Origin: an uncultured Lachnobacterium sp.
Lineage (GTDB): Bacteria; Bacillota; Clostridia; Lachnospirales; Lachnospiraceae
Direction of reading: 5' to 3'
DNA: 52,159 nt
Assembly: GCA_900550545.1 (NCBI GenBank)
Contig: URSS01000015.1
Span: 1 to 52,159 of the forward strand
Positions 1 through 8,222 of the stretch are shown here, piece after piece (position 1 is the first letter of the stretch; every line of letters starts with the position of its first letter). The notes under the pieces were generated by a model. It did not search any database. It was not told the origin of the DNA and saw nothing but the letters and a program-made list of their open reading frames with translations. Both the position numbers and the translations under genes were made by a program.

Positions 1-1162
1 TTTCTCCTGGTGATTTTCTTGAAAGATAAGGACTGTTTCTCCACTCTTCTAAAATGATTTTAGCTTCATGTTTCAAAACCGTAAAATAATTACTCAACTG
101 TTCTCTTTTTCCATGTTTATTCCAGTCTATGTAATATAATGGATTACAATTATAATTCAAAGCCAATGGCAAATAATAATTCAAAGCATCCTCTGGTGTA
201 TATGTTGCAGGCATAATTGTCGGTTTATAATGATACGATGCTGCATATTCAAATACTCTATACAAAAAAACGCAACGTGGCAATGGTTCAAATTGTTTTA
301 ATGATGCATGATATAAATCCAATATTCCTTCATGTGGTAGTTTTTCAAATGCAATCATCTTATACGCATTAATATTTTTTATTATTGGCAACTCTAAATG
401 AAATGCCTCTTCAATATTTGATTTAAGATAATTAGGATGACGTAATCTGATACAATCCAATAAATCAAAACGATAATACAATTCATTCAATTTATTGTTT
501 ATTTCCCTGTTAGCCAAAAATTCAAAATTAGGACATCCATTTAAATATGCCATTATGTTTAACAAAGCTCTTTTATCACTCGCCTTGCTACTATCATTGC
601 AACACAATCTAAAATGATGCATTTCATCTGATATAATATTCACCTTATCGTAAATAATTATTTCATCATCATATCTATAGCTGAACAATCCCCCAACATA
701 GTTGCTTCTATCATTATAATAAACTGAAGGATACTTTCTAAGAATATATAATTCTTCTTCCGTTTTAAAAATAGCGTATTTAATTCTATTTTCTGCATAT
801 AAATACACGTTTTCTGAATTTGAAATATCCGGTAAATATTCCCATGATTCATTAGTATATGTTTGCATTTCCTCTCTCGTTGGTTCTGGAATTATTTTTA
901 TTGTTCTATTTTTTACCGCATCAAATAATTCTAATAATTTTTTACGTTGTGCTAAATATACCTTTTTGTAAAGTGGGATAAACATAATTCTACTCTGAGT
1001 ATCAGAGTGCTTATCCCTTTCCATATTAATTTTTATAATTAACTGTTGGAACTCTAGTGGCTCATAAAACATAAGACTTATTATCCCATGTTTCAAAAAA
1101 AGCTCTTCTATAGAAAAATTTTCTTCTATAGCCTTTAATTCGTCATTAATTCTCGTAATCAT
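1..1162 (-). CDS. Unknown protein, 3' part missing at window edge
   Basis: An open frame with no stop runs from an ATG at 1162 to the left edge, giving at least 387 residues. It begins MITRINDELKAIEE. I read the whole frame by hand and found no interruption. A GGTGG-type ribosome site lies about 3-8 bases upstream of the ATG. The protein is soluble-looking, rich in Asn, Tyr, Leu and Ile, with no signal peptide or membrane span, and I recognise no family. It starts 18 bases after the stop of the XRE regulator and is probably co-transcribed with it. The base composition is distinctly more A/T-rich than guaA or the atp genes, consistent with acquired DNA and with the Tn7-like genes next door. 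I cannot assign a function. Confidence 0.75.
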   Translation of the reverse strand, partial: MITRINDELKAIEENFSIEELFLKHGIISLMFYEPLEFQQLIIKINMERDKHSDTQSRIMFIPLYKKVYLAQRKKLLELFDAVKNRTIKIIPEPTREEMQTYTNESWEYLPDISNSENVYLYAENRIKYAIFKTEEELYILRKYPSVYYNDRSNYVGGLFSYRYDDEIIIYDKVNIISDEMHHFRLCCNDSSKASDKRALLNIMAYLNGCPNFEFLANREINNKLNELYYRFDLLDCIRLRHPNYLKSNIEEAFHLELPIIKNINAYKMIAFEKLPHEGILDLYHASLKQFEPLPRCVFLYRVFEYAASYHYKPTIMPATYTPEDALNYYLPLALNYNCNPLYYIDWNKHGKREQLSNYFTVLKHEAKIILEEWRNSPYLSRKSPGE

Positions 1163-1180
1163 TCCACCTTTCATTCGTAA

Positions 1181-1669
1181 TTAAGCATCTTCTATTATTT
1201 TGTCTATTTTATCTAATGTCTTTTGATTAATTATCATGCAACAGTACACCACATCTGATAAGGAGTAGTTCTGTTTTATGCTAATCATTTCTGACAATAT
1301 CTCTTCTATTTGTTCTTTATACATTATACCATCTTTTTGTATGATGTCATTAAATCTTAAAATGGATTCTCTCTGAATATCTCCTACAAACGAACTCTGA
1401 CATAATATCTTTACTGCAACATCTATTTGAGCTGAAACTCTGTTTTTTATGATTGTTTCATCCTGCTTATACAATTCATTAACAGAGACACGGTACAAGC
1501 TGCACATTTTCTTTAATAATGTTTTAGATATCCCTGAACCATTTTCCACTCTTGAAATAGTTCTGATCGAAATTCCTAATTGTCTGGAAACAAAAGCCTG
1601 TGTCCAGCCTTTTTTAACTCTACACTCCCACAATTGATTACCTATTGTTCTTTTCAATTTATCGTCCAT
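1181..1669 (-). CDS. XRE-family (Cro/CI) helix-turn-helix regulator
   Basis: This 162-residue protein has an N-terminal HTH_3 domain at about residues 6-62; the recognition region reads TQAFVSRQLGISIRTISRVE, typical of lambda-repressor-like folds. The C-terminal 100 residues are helical and of unknown role. I chose the ATG at 1669 (MDDKLKRTIG) because AGGAGG stands about ten bases upstream; the frame stays open for 22 more codons but without a ribosome site. It is followed closely by the unknown gene at 1-1162, so it is probably a local regulator of that gene or of the island. The operator is not evident. Its ligand and targets are unknown. Confidence 0.8.
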   Translation of the reverse strand: MDDKLKRTIGNQLWECRVKKGWTQAFVSRQLGISIRTISRVENGSGISKTLLKKMCSLYRVSVNELYKQDETIIKNRVSAQIDVAVKILCQSSFVGDIQRESILRFNDIIQKDGIMYKEQIEEILSEMISIKQNYSLSDVVYCCMIINQKTLDKIDKIIEDA

Positions 1670-1884
1670 AATGCATATCTCCTCCTGTAGACATTGATAT
1701 AGAAATTCAAAATTATTTTGTCTATCATGTACCACTGCTTATACAATAAAATATACCGATATCTTCCTTAATTTTGTTATTCCATGTAACATTTTCAAGA
1801 AAGAATCGGCATATTTTTATTAATTTAACCTACCGATGTCCTTTAATGAGTTATGCATATTTCCCCTGGACACATATAGACAAT

Positions 1885-2235
1885 TTAGAGCTTCAACAGG
1901 TCTTTTTCTTTAAAGCTCACGAAATCACCACATCCAATAACAATAAAGTCAGCTAATAGGATTCCAAGCAGTTCTCCAGCATCCCTGATTCTCCTGAACA
2001 CATTAAAATCATCTCTTGACGGAAGCGGAATACCTGACGGATGATTATGTATCACCACGATATTACTCGCACCTATCTGCAAAGCCCTCATATACACACC
2101 TCTGGCATCCAAAAGGCTTGCATCACACAGACCATGACTTACTTCAAACATTCCAAGAAGCTTCATCCTGTTATTAAATGCCCCCATATAGACATATTCA
2201 TCTGCCTTTTTATCCAGACGGAATCCATCTACCAT
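1885..2235 (-). CDS. RadC-like JAB/MPN domain protein, N-terminally truncated
   Basis: A 116-residue protein carrying the JAMM metal-binding motif HNHPSGIPLPSRDD near residues 63-76, preceded by GMFEVSHG, the conserved RadC segment. RadC-like proteins of this size are common on plasmids, phages and transposons; the biochemical role is uncertain although a metalloprotease-like fold is expected. The family similarity continues upstream of the ATG through about position 2304 (VQVKDSFAYAVDNY), but that stretch has no start codon and overlaps the end of the TnsB-like gene, so the 5' end seems lost at a recombination junction. No good ribosome site precedes the ATG at 2235. It may not be expressed, or may depend on translation from the preceding gene. 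Confidence 0.6.
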   Translation of the reverse strand: MVDGFRLDKKADEYVYMGAFNNRMKLLGMFEVSHGLCDASLLDARGVYMRALQIGASNIVVIHNHPSGIPLPSRDDFNVFRRIRDAGELLGILLADFIVIGCGDFVSFKEKDLLKL

Positions 2236-2294
2236 TAAGCCATATATCGCCTTAGGATCTGTATAATTATCAACAGCATAGGCGAAGCTGTCCT

Positions 2295-2879
2295 TTACCT
2301 GTACTGATAAAAAGACGGATATTCTTTAACGAGCCCTCCAGAGGCATCACAGTATTTTTCTTTAAGCATCATGGTATATGCTGTCTTGAGACTATTCTTC
2401 TTATAGTTGTAGAAGAATTTATTTAATGACCACCGCATATTCTTTTCATCCTGTGTTAGTTCTCTTTGCTTCTCGCTCTTCTTTGGCAGAAGCACCTGCA
2501 TATTCTGAAACACAAGGTATTTACACAGATATTTTCTTATGCTCTGCTTTGATATGCCATATTCATCTGATGCATTCTGTATAGCTGCATTACGCTGTTT
2601 TATATCTCCTATGAATGCAATAGCTCCAGCAATCATTGTGTACCTTTTATACATAATCTGCCTGCGGTATGCTTCTATAACCTCATCATCCTCACAGTCA
2701 AATCCATATTGCTGATGCAGCCTCTGTTCATTCATTGGCTCATATCCATCAAATTCTTTTAATGGCTTCCAGACAGGCATAGTCATTCTGATGCAGTCAA
2801 TTCCCAATAGCTGATTATCATTTACCTGTAGGATTCTGATAATCTTATCATCACGATACAATAATTCATTTTTTGTCAT
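2295..2879 (-). pseudogene. TnsB-like transposase, N-terminal third only
   Basis: The 194-residue product resembles the N-terminal DNA-binding part of Gram-positive TnsB/Mu-type transposases: an opening MTKNELLYRDDKIIRIL with IDCIRMTMPVWKPL, a helix-turn-helix near residues 100-122 (ASDEYGISKQSIRKYL), and LKEKYCDASGGLVKEYPSFY at the end. Intact TnsB has roughly 600-700 residues with a DDE core after this point; here the frame stops right after YPSFYQYR, so the catalytic domain is gone. The start overlaps the TnsA-like stop by 14 bases, as in Tn7 operons. Sequence resembling RadC begins exactly where this one ends, suggesting a deletion fusion. Assignment is by motif order and by the neighbouring TnsA-like gene; the truncation is clear from length. 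Confidence 0.6.
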
Positions 2880-3213
2880 TTATCACAATTCCCCAATCTG
2901 TAACACCTCTGCGTCTCCAATAGCTTCTTGTTGCTTCCAGCAGCTTATAATGCATTGGCTTGATTAATCTACTGCGATAAATACATTCCCTGACTATGAT
3001 TGTTCCGTCAGTTTTCGTACAGACAAAATCCGTTGTATAATCTCCTTCTGCTAATCCTTCTAAATACACATTACATCTAAATTCTTCAATATCATTAGAT
3101 TGTGACAATACATCAGCGTATGCTTCCTGTAATGAATCATATGTACGACATATATCTGTACACTTATGTACATAACGCTTTGTACACCTTCCTTTAAAAT
3201 TTCTTTTTTGCAT
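2866..3213 (-). CDS. TnsA-like endonuclease, single domain
   Basis: The likely product starts at ATG 3213 (MQKRNFKGRC), which has AGGAGG about ten bases upstream, and is 115 residues long. The segment DYTTDFVCTKTDGTIIVREC matches the restriction-like core of TnsA: an acidic residue in the first helix region (LQEAYADVL), Asp in TTDF, then Glu of REC. The usual final Gln/Glu-x-Lys is not obvious here: the Glu is followed by CIYRSR, so catalysis is uncertain. Tn7 TnsA has about 270 residues with a second domain that contacts TnsC; this one lacks it. It is the gene closest to guaA and reads away from it, the same arrangement as tnsA at the glmS-proximal end of Tn7. The upstream frame extension to 3360 crosses repeats and is probably not translated. 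Confidence 0.55.
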   Translation of the reverse strand: MQKRNFKGRCTKRYVHKCTDICRTYDSLQEAYADVLSQSNDIEEFRCNVYLEGLAEGDYTTDFVCTKTDGTIIVRECIYRSRLIKPMHYKLLEATRSYWRRRGVTDWGIVINDKK

Positions 3214-3258
3214 TTTAAGTAACCTCCTGTAAGTATTTGTGCTATGAATTATGGTTTT

Positions 3259-3396
3259 CCCAAAAGCTTCCCAAATTTCGCCCAGATTTATCCCAAAAAC
3301 GATAAAATACCCAGATTCATATGTTAAATGTTTTTGTGTAATTCTAAACAATCCCAGCATTTATGGGCTTTTCTGGCTTTTTATATTTTCCCAAAA
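3259..3396. repeat. Phased CCCA(A/G)(A/C) repeats, possible transposon end
   Basis: Seven copies of the motif CCCAAAA, CCCAAAT, CCCAGAT or CCCAGCA start at 3259, 3270, 3281, 3292, 3310, 3353 and 3390. The first four are spaced exactly 11 bases apart. They lie between the TnsA-like start and guaA, where the right end of a Tn7-type element with packed TnsB binding sites would be expected. An operator role is the alternative. The spacing is seen directly; the TnsB interpretation is inference. Confidence 0.5.
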
Positions 3397-3420
3397 ATGA
3401 ATATTAAAAATATCACTATG

Positions 3421-3494
3421 TCCAAGGGCACTCCCCTTTATTCCCTCAGGGGCAAACTCTTCTATCCTCTTATAGATAAAGGTGACTGCCCTTG
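3421..3494. other. Branched inverted repeat in the guaA/tnsA intergenic region
   Basis: An outer stem CAAGGGCA (3423-3430) pairs with TGCCCTTG (3487-3494) and encloses two smaller hairpins: CCCCT/AGGGG (3433-3437 with 3448-3452) and TCTAT/ATAGA (3461-3465 with 3472-3476). The result is a three-way-junction shape about 74 bases long. I recognise no known RNA. It may be part of a transposon end or attachment site, or a small structured RNA. Confidence 0.4.
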
Positions 3495-3596
3495 AACAAT
3501 CAAAAGCAATATATGCTGCTCTTGCTTAAATTCTTTCTCATAATTCATAAAACATTGATTTTACAAGGCTTTCGGCTACTATGAAATAAAAATAAA

Positions 3597-3650
3597 AGAG
3601 ACCGTAAGATGAGGAATACTTGGACTCATCTTATGGTCTCTGATACTTTT
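3597..3650 (-). terminator. Intrinsic terminator downstream of guaA
   Basis: The 17-base arms 3597-3613 and 3625-3641 are complementary apart from one position and are flanked by T-rich runs on both sides, so the hairpin can terminate in either direction. It lies about 80 bases beyond the guaA stop. Confidence 0.8.
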
Positions 3651-3719
3651 TATTTTATTGTTGACGATATAGTTTTTTGCCCTAAAGACGATAAACCATA
3701 TTGCCCTTTAACAAAAAGG

Positions 3720-5279
3720 TCATTCAAACTCCACCGTTCCAGGTGGCTTACTTGTTATATCATAGAAGCAACGGTTCACACCCTTCACCTCATTGATAAT
3801 TCTGCTCATTACCTTCTGCAACACATCAAACGGAATATTTGATGCAGTTGCTGTCATGAAGTCGATCGTCTCAACCGCACGAAGTGCGATCGCATAATCG
3901 TAAGTTCTCTCATCACCCATGACTCCGACAGAACGCATATTGGTCAGCGCTGCGAAGTACTGATCCGGCAATTTCTCAAGGCCGGCATTTGCAAGTTCCT
4001 CGCGGTAAATATAATCGGCATCCTGCACGATGCGGACTTTCTCGGCGGTAACTTCGCCGATGATTCGGATACCAAGTCCCGGACCAGGGAATGGCTGACG
4101 GAATACGAGGTACTCCGGAAGTCCGAGTTCAAGACCAACTTTACGAACCTCGTCTTTGAAGAGGTTGCGGAGCGGCTCGATGATTTCTTTGAAATCAACG
4201 TGATCCGGAAGGCCGCCGACGTTGTGGTGGGACTTGATGACTGCGGATTCTCCGCCAAGTCCGGACTCTACGACATCCGGATAGATGGTTCCCTGTGCAA
4301 GGAAATCCACGGTTCCGATCTTCTTTGCTTCTTCCTCGAATACAGAGATAAATTCTGCGCCGATGATCTTACGCTTCTGCTCCGGCTCGGTCACACCGGC
4401 AAGTTTTTTATAGTAACGTTCCTGTGCATTGACACGGACGAAATTGATATCGAAGGAACCACCTTTTCCGAATACGCCTTCTACTTCATCGCCTTCGTTT
4501 TTTCTGAGAAGACCGTGATCGACAAATACGCAGGTGAGCTGCTTTCCGATCGCTTTTGCAAGTAAAGCGGCAAGTACGGAGGAATCCACTCCGCCGGAAA
4601 GTGCAAGAAGTACCTTGCCGTCTCCGACTTTCTCTCGGATCTCAGTGATTGCGTTCTCTACGAAAGAGTCCATGCGCCATGTTCCGGCACATCCGCACAC
4701 GCCGCGCACGAAGTTGTGAAGCATCTTGCTTCCCTCTACGGTATGCAGTACTTCCGGGTGAAACTGGATCGCATAAAGCTTTTTCTCCGGGTTCTCATCT
4801 GCTGCAACCGGACAGTCTGCAGTATGGGCTACCACTTTAAATCCCGGTGCTGCCTGAGAAATATAATCAAAATGGCTCATCCAGCAGATGGTAGATCCTT
4901 CTGCAGAGTCTGCTGCCACGCCCTCAAACAATGGAGAAGTCTTGTCCACGAAAACTTCTGTCTTTCCGTACTCGCGAACCGGCGCTTTCTCTACTTTTCC
5001 GCCAAGGATGTGGTTCATCAGCTGCGCACCGTAGCACAGTCCGAGAACCGGGATGCCAAGTTCAAATAATTCTTTTGTGTATGTCGGGGAATCTGCTTCG
5101 TAGCAGCTGTTCGGGCCACCGGTGAGGATGATTCCCTTTGGATTCATGGCCTTGATCTGTTCGATGTCGGTACGGTAAGAATAAATCTCACAGTATACGT
5201 TGCACTCGCGGACACGGCGCGCAACCAGCTGATTGTACTGACCACCGAAGTCAATGACGATGACTTTTTCCTGATCCAT
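3720..5279 (-). CDS. guaA: GMP synthase (glutamine-hydrolysing)
   Basis: This 519-residue enzyme converts XMP to GMP using glutamine and ATP, the last step of GMP synthesis in the cytoplasm. The N-terminal class I amidotransferase domain (about residues 1-195) shows the nucleophile loop GLCYGAQL and the His-Glu pair in QFHPEV. The ATP pyrophosphatase domain follows, with the P-loop LSGGVDSSV near residue 223. The C-terminal dimerisation domain ends with the conserved TSKPPGTVEFE, which contacts XMP. Length is normal. The ATG at 5279 (MDQEKVIVIDFGG) has AGGAGG about nine bases upstream; an open extension of 24 codons overlaps the promoter region and is rejected. A consensus promoter lies at 5350-5378 and a strong terminator downstream, so it is monocistronic. 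A Tn7-like remnant sits just past its 3' end. Confidence 0.97.
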   Translation of the reverse strand: MDQEKVIVIDFGGQYNQLVARRVRECNVYCEIYSYRTDIEQIKAMNPKGIILTGGPNSCYEADSPTYTKELFELGIPVLGLCYGAQLMNHILGGKVEKAPVREYGKTEVFVDKTSPLFEGVAADSAEGSTICWMSHFDYISQAAPGFKVVAHTADCPVAADENPEKKLYAIQFHPEVLHTVEGSKMLHNFVRGVCGCAGTWRMDSFVENAITEIREKVGDGKVLLALSGGVDSSVLAALLAKAIGKQLTCVFVDHGLLRKNEGDEVEGVFGKGGSFDINFVRVNAQERYYKKLAGVTEPEQKRKIIGAEFISVFEEEAKKIGTVDFLAQGTIYPDVVESGLGGESAVIKSHHNVGGLPDHVDFKEIIEPLRNLFKDEVRKVGLELGLPEYLVFRQPFPGPGLGIRIIGEVTAEKVRIVQDADYIYREELANAGLEKLPDQYFAALTNMRSVGVMGDERTYDYAIALRAVETIDFMTATASNIPFDVLQKVMSRIINEVKGVNRCFYDITSKPPGTVEFE

Positions 5280-5349
5280 GTATTTTCCTCCTAAAATGGT
5301 TCTTCCTTTACTTATCAAACAGGCTTTTGCGCCTTTTGATTCTTTCTCC

Positions 5350-5378
5350 ATTATATAGAAGAGCGTGTGATTTTACAA
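5350..5378 (-). promoter_or_regulatory. Sigma-A promoter of guaA
   Basis: On the minus strand TTGTAA (5373-5378) and TATAAT (5350-5355) are separated by 17 bases. The predicted leader is about 65 bases. No purine-riboswitch core is visible in it. Confidence 0.75.
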
Positions 5379-5494
5379 GATGCAAAAACTAGTTCTATTT
5401 TCCTACTAGCTTTCTTGCATAGCATCCGTTACAATAAATTCATATGGTAACTATTGCAGATAGTTATGAAATACACAAAAAAGGAGTTTACGAA

Positions 5495-6070
5495 ATGAAA
5501 GACAAGAAAACAAATGTATGGGTGCCTGTTGCAGTCATCATAGGCATTCTGCTCGTTGCAATGATCGTTCTTACGATTTTTATGGTAGTGACAGGACGTT
5601 CTGCAGATAATACAGGATCTTCCTCCTCAAAATATCATGCGGACAGCACACAATCCGATGTAAAACCACAGGATTCGGACGATTATATTCAGGATGTCAG
5701 CCTTGATGAATTTTCAATCGGAGAGTCTTCGGACGATAGTTCTGCTTCTGATAATGCAGAGGCAGCCGAAGTTGCAATGGAAGACTCCAACGGATATATT
5801 CTCCCGGACAGCGATTCCAGAAAACTCAAGAAATCCGATCTCGCAGGTATGACCGCACAGCAGTTGAGCTATGCAAAGAATGAGATTTATGCACGCCATG
5901 GCCGCGTTTTTAAATCGTCAGAACTGCAGGATTATTTCAATCAAAAAGACTGGTATGAAAAAAATGATGATTTCAAGGACGAGGATCTCTCCAAGAAAGA
6001 AGCTGAAAATACAGAATTTATTGCTGCTTACCAGAAAGACAACGATTTAGAATATAAACCAGCGAAATAA
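5495..6070 (+). CDS. Membrane-anchored YARHG-domain protein
   Basis: A 191-residue protein with a short cytoplasmic N-terminus (MKDKKTN), one transmembrane helix at about residues 8-32, an acidic, Ser-rich linker, and a C-terminal YARHG domain. The domain signature is NEIYARHGRVFKSSELQDYF followed by WYEKNDDF. YARHG domains occur on the outer face of Firmicute cells, often in proteins thought to bind or sense the envelope, but no activity is established. I use the ATG at 5495 because AAGGAG stands about nine bases upstream; the frame opens 17 codons earlier without such a site. It ends 29 bases before the zinc-ribbon membrane protein and is probably in one transcript with it. Confidence 0.85.
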   Translation: MKDKKTNVWVPVAVIIGILLVAMIVLTIFMVVTGRSADNTGSSSSKYHADSTQSDVKPQDSDDYIQDVSLDEFSIGESSDDSSASDNAEAAEVAMEDSNGYILPDSDSRKLKKSDLAGMTAQQLSYAKNEIYARHGRVFKSSELQDYFNQKDWYEKNDDFKDEDLSKKEAENTEFIAAYQKDNDLEYKPAK

Positions 6071-6099
6071 CCGGATACGAAAACGAAAGGAGAACTCAT

Positions 6100-7698
6100 A
6101 TGTTTTGTCCAAATTGTGGAACGAAAAATATTGAAAATGCGCTTTTTTGCTGTAACTGTGGCATAAAGCTTGAAAACTTTGCGCCAACCCCGGCACCGGC
6201 TGTCGAACCGGAAATCACACCGGAAGTTGAAGCAACCGATAACACAGCTGAGACAGCTGCTACAACAAAACCATCCGCAGAATCAGAAATTCCGATGGAG
6301 CCGAAAGTTACTTCGGTCCCTGAAGTTACTGTGGAACCGGAAGAAACTGACACAACCGAACATACTACAGAACCAGAAGAAACCACAGAATCACAAAATG
6401 CTATACAAGAAGAAACCGCAGAAGCTGCAGAACCGGAACCGGCCACAACAACGGCTGCCGATTCGTTTTACAACAGCCCACAGACAGATTCTTTCTATCA
6501 GACACCGCAGCAGCCACAAATGCAACCAAATGCTTACACTGACCCTAACGGCTATTCCGCTCCTGTATATGCCCCACAGCGTACGCCTCACAAACCGGTC
6601 AATCCATTTATGATTGTTTCGTTTGTGGAGATTGTTGCATTTTGTATTATGATTGCCGTCTTCTTCAACGTTGGTCAGAATACATTCGGATATGAAAATG
6701 TTGCAAAAAATTATTTCAAATCCATTGCCGACTGTGACTGGGATCAGGTATACAATGAATTGGAATTAAAGGAATCCGCATTCATCAACAAAGATGCTTT
6801 CCTTGAAATGAGAAAAGAAGATGATAAAATTTCTTATAGCAAAATCAAGGTAGAATCTGTAGCCGACAAAAATACAGCACATGTAAATATTACTTATTAT
6901 GAAAAGGGCAGTGATTACGCTTCCGGCGAATTACAGGTAAAACTGACCAGACAACCAAAGAAATCATTCCTTTTCTTTGATAACTGGAAAGTTTCTCCGG
7001 ATAATTATGTTGTAAACGATTTTACGATTTATGCACCACAGGGCGCTGATGTATACCTGGACAATCAGGTCATTCCTGACAAATACATAACCAAGAAAAG
7101 CAGTTCGCCTGATTCTGACTGCTATCAGATCCCTCAAATGTTTGTCGGAACACATACAAGTTTCATCTCGTTTGACGGATTTACCGGACCAGAGACACCG
7201 GTATTTGCACAGTACGATTATGACTATCTGTCTCTGGAATATGATTCTTTGAGTGTCACAAGCAAACAGCAGGAAGAAATTTTAAATACTGCATACGGCA
7301 TTCTTCAAAAGGAACTTGCTGCCGGTGTCGCCGGAAATGATTTCAGCACAATTGAAGATCTCTTTACCGACGATTCTGTCGTTGACGCGAAAGATTCTTA
7401 CAACAGTTACTATTTAGATAATTTTGCAGCCAGCGGTTCCCGCAGCGCAGTGAAAAAGCTTTCTTTGAACAATGTAACCGGCTCCTTCTCTGATTTTCGA
7501 ATCAGCAACGGAACCATCTACGCAGAGGTAATCCTTTCTTACGATTACACCGTAGATTTCCGCAAGAAAGACTTTTGGACAGAAAAATACGAAAAAGAAA
7601 CTTACGATAGTGACGCTTCTACAAGATATTACCTTCAATATGAGGATGGAACCTGGAAGCTCTCTTCATCATCCTTCCCATCCATCTACTATTATTAA
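6100..7698 (+). CDS. Zinc-ribbon membrane protein with large extracellular region
   Basis: A 532-residue protein. Residues 1-25 form a zinc ribbon (MFCPNCGTKN then FCCNCGIKL, two CxxC pairs). A long Thr/Glu/Pro-rich linker of roughly 110 residues and a Gln/Pro-rich stretch follow, then a single transmembrane helix at about 168-192 (NPFMIVSFVEIVAFCIMIAV). About 340 residues lie outside, with a region like the TcaA/YvbJ group of zinc-ribbon envelope proteins (FFDNWKVSP, then IYAPQGADVYLDNQ). Such proteins are linked to the cell envelope in other Firmicutes, but this one's function is unknown. The ribosome site AAAGGAG precedes the ATG. It is paired with the YARHG protein just upstream and closed by a terminator shared with atpC. 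Confidence 0.85.
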   Translation: MFCPNCGTKNIENALFCCNCGIKLENFAPTPAPAVEPEITPEVEATDNTAETAATTKPSAESEIPMEPKVTSVPEVTVEPEETDTTEHTTEPEETTESQNAIQEETAEAAEPEPATTTAADSFYNSPQTDSFYQTPQQPQMQPNAYTDPNGYSAPVYAPQRTPHKPVNPFMIVSFVEIVAFCIMIAVFFNVGQNTFGYENVAKNYFKSIADCDWDQVYNELELKESAFINKDAFLEMRKEDDKISYSKIKVESVADKNTAHVNITYYEKGSDYASGELQVKLTRQPKKSFLFFDNWKVSPDNYVVNDFTIYAPQGADVYLDNQVIPDKYITKKSSSPDSDCYQIPQMFVGTHTSFISFDGFTGPETPVFAQYDYDYLSLEYDSLSVTSKQQEEILNTAYGILQKELAAGVAGNDFSTIEDLFTDDSVVDAKDSYNSYYLDNFAASGSRSAVKKLSLNNVTGSFSDFRISNGTIYAEVILSYDYTVDFRKKDFWTEKYEKETYDSDASTRYYLQYEDGTWKLSSSSFPSIYYY

Positions 7699-7710
7699 AT
7701 TATAAAATAA

Positions 7711-7760
7711 AGAGCGGGCACCCTGGAAATCCAATGGATTTCCAAAGTGCTCGCTTTTTT
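7711..7760. terminator. Bidirectional terminator between zinc-ribbon gene and atpC
   Basis: A long hairpin is formed by the region starting AGCGGGCACC and its partner ending GTGCTCGC, with inner arms TGGAAATCCA/TGGATTTCCA, then a run of six T. It separates two convergent transcription units and probably also ends the atp operon. Confidence 0.85.
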
Positions 7761-7790
7761 ATGTCTGATTTTCTGTTATCAGATTCTGAT

Positions 7791-8210
7791 CTAATATCCC
7801 AATGGAATATCTTTGCTTCCTGCTTTCAAACGGGCCATAGCTCTTGCAAGTGATGCTTTTGAACGATGGTACTCTTCGATACTCTGCTTCTGACGCAGCT
7901 GTTCCTCCGCACGTTCCTTGGCTTCCTGCGCTCTGCGCAAGTCAATCTCTTCCGGATATTCGCAGGTATCCACGATAACGGTCGCACGGTTATTGATCAT
8001 CTGTGCAAATCCGGTTCCCGTTACACCAAGGATTGTGTTGCCATCTTCCTCAAGAATACGAAGTTCACCGACTTCTACCGGGAATACCATATTTTCATGG
8101 TGCGCCTGAATGGCTTTCAGACCATCGTGTAGTGGCAGAACCACCTGCACACAGCGTCCATCAAAGAATACTTTATCACAGGCTATCACCTTTAAACTAA
8201 ATGTATTCAT
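7791..8210 (-). CDS. atpC: ATP synthase F1 epsilon subunit
   Basis: This 139-residue subunit sits in the central stalk with gamma and can inhibit ATP hydrolysis. The N-terminal beta-sandwich starts MNTFSLKVIACDKVFFDG and includes the typical LPLHDGLKAIQAHHENM; the C-terminal helical hairpin is about residues 88-135 (RRAQEAKERAEEQLR). It is the last gene of the operon, 12 bases after atpD. Length is normal for the family (about 130-140). Confidence 0.95.
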   Translation of the reverse strand: MNTFSLKVIACDKVFFDGRCVQVVLPLHDGLKAIQAHHENMVFPVEVGELRILEEDGNTILGVTGTGFAQMINNRATVIVDTCEYPEEIDLRRAQEAKERAEEQLRQKQSIEEYHRSKASLARAMARLKAGSKDIPLGY

Positions 8211-8222
8211 CGCTCATTCCTC

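Noticed and set aside
5280..5349. Purine riboswitch in the guaA leader
   Set aside because: The leader is only about 65 bases and lacks the conserved three-way-junction core.
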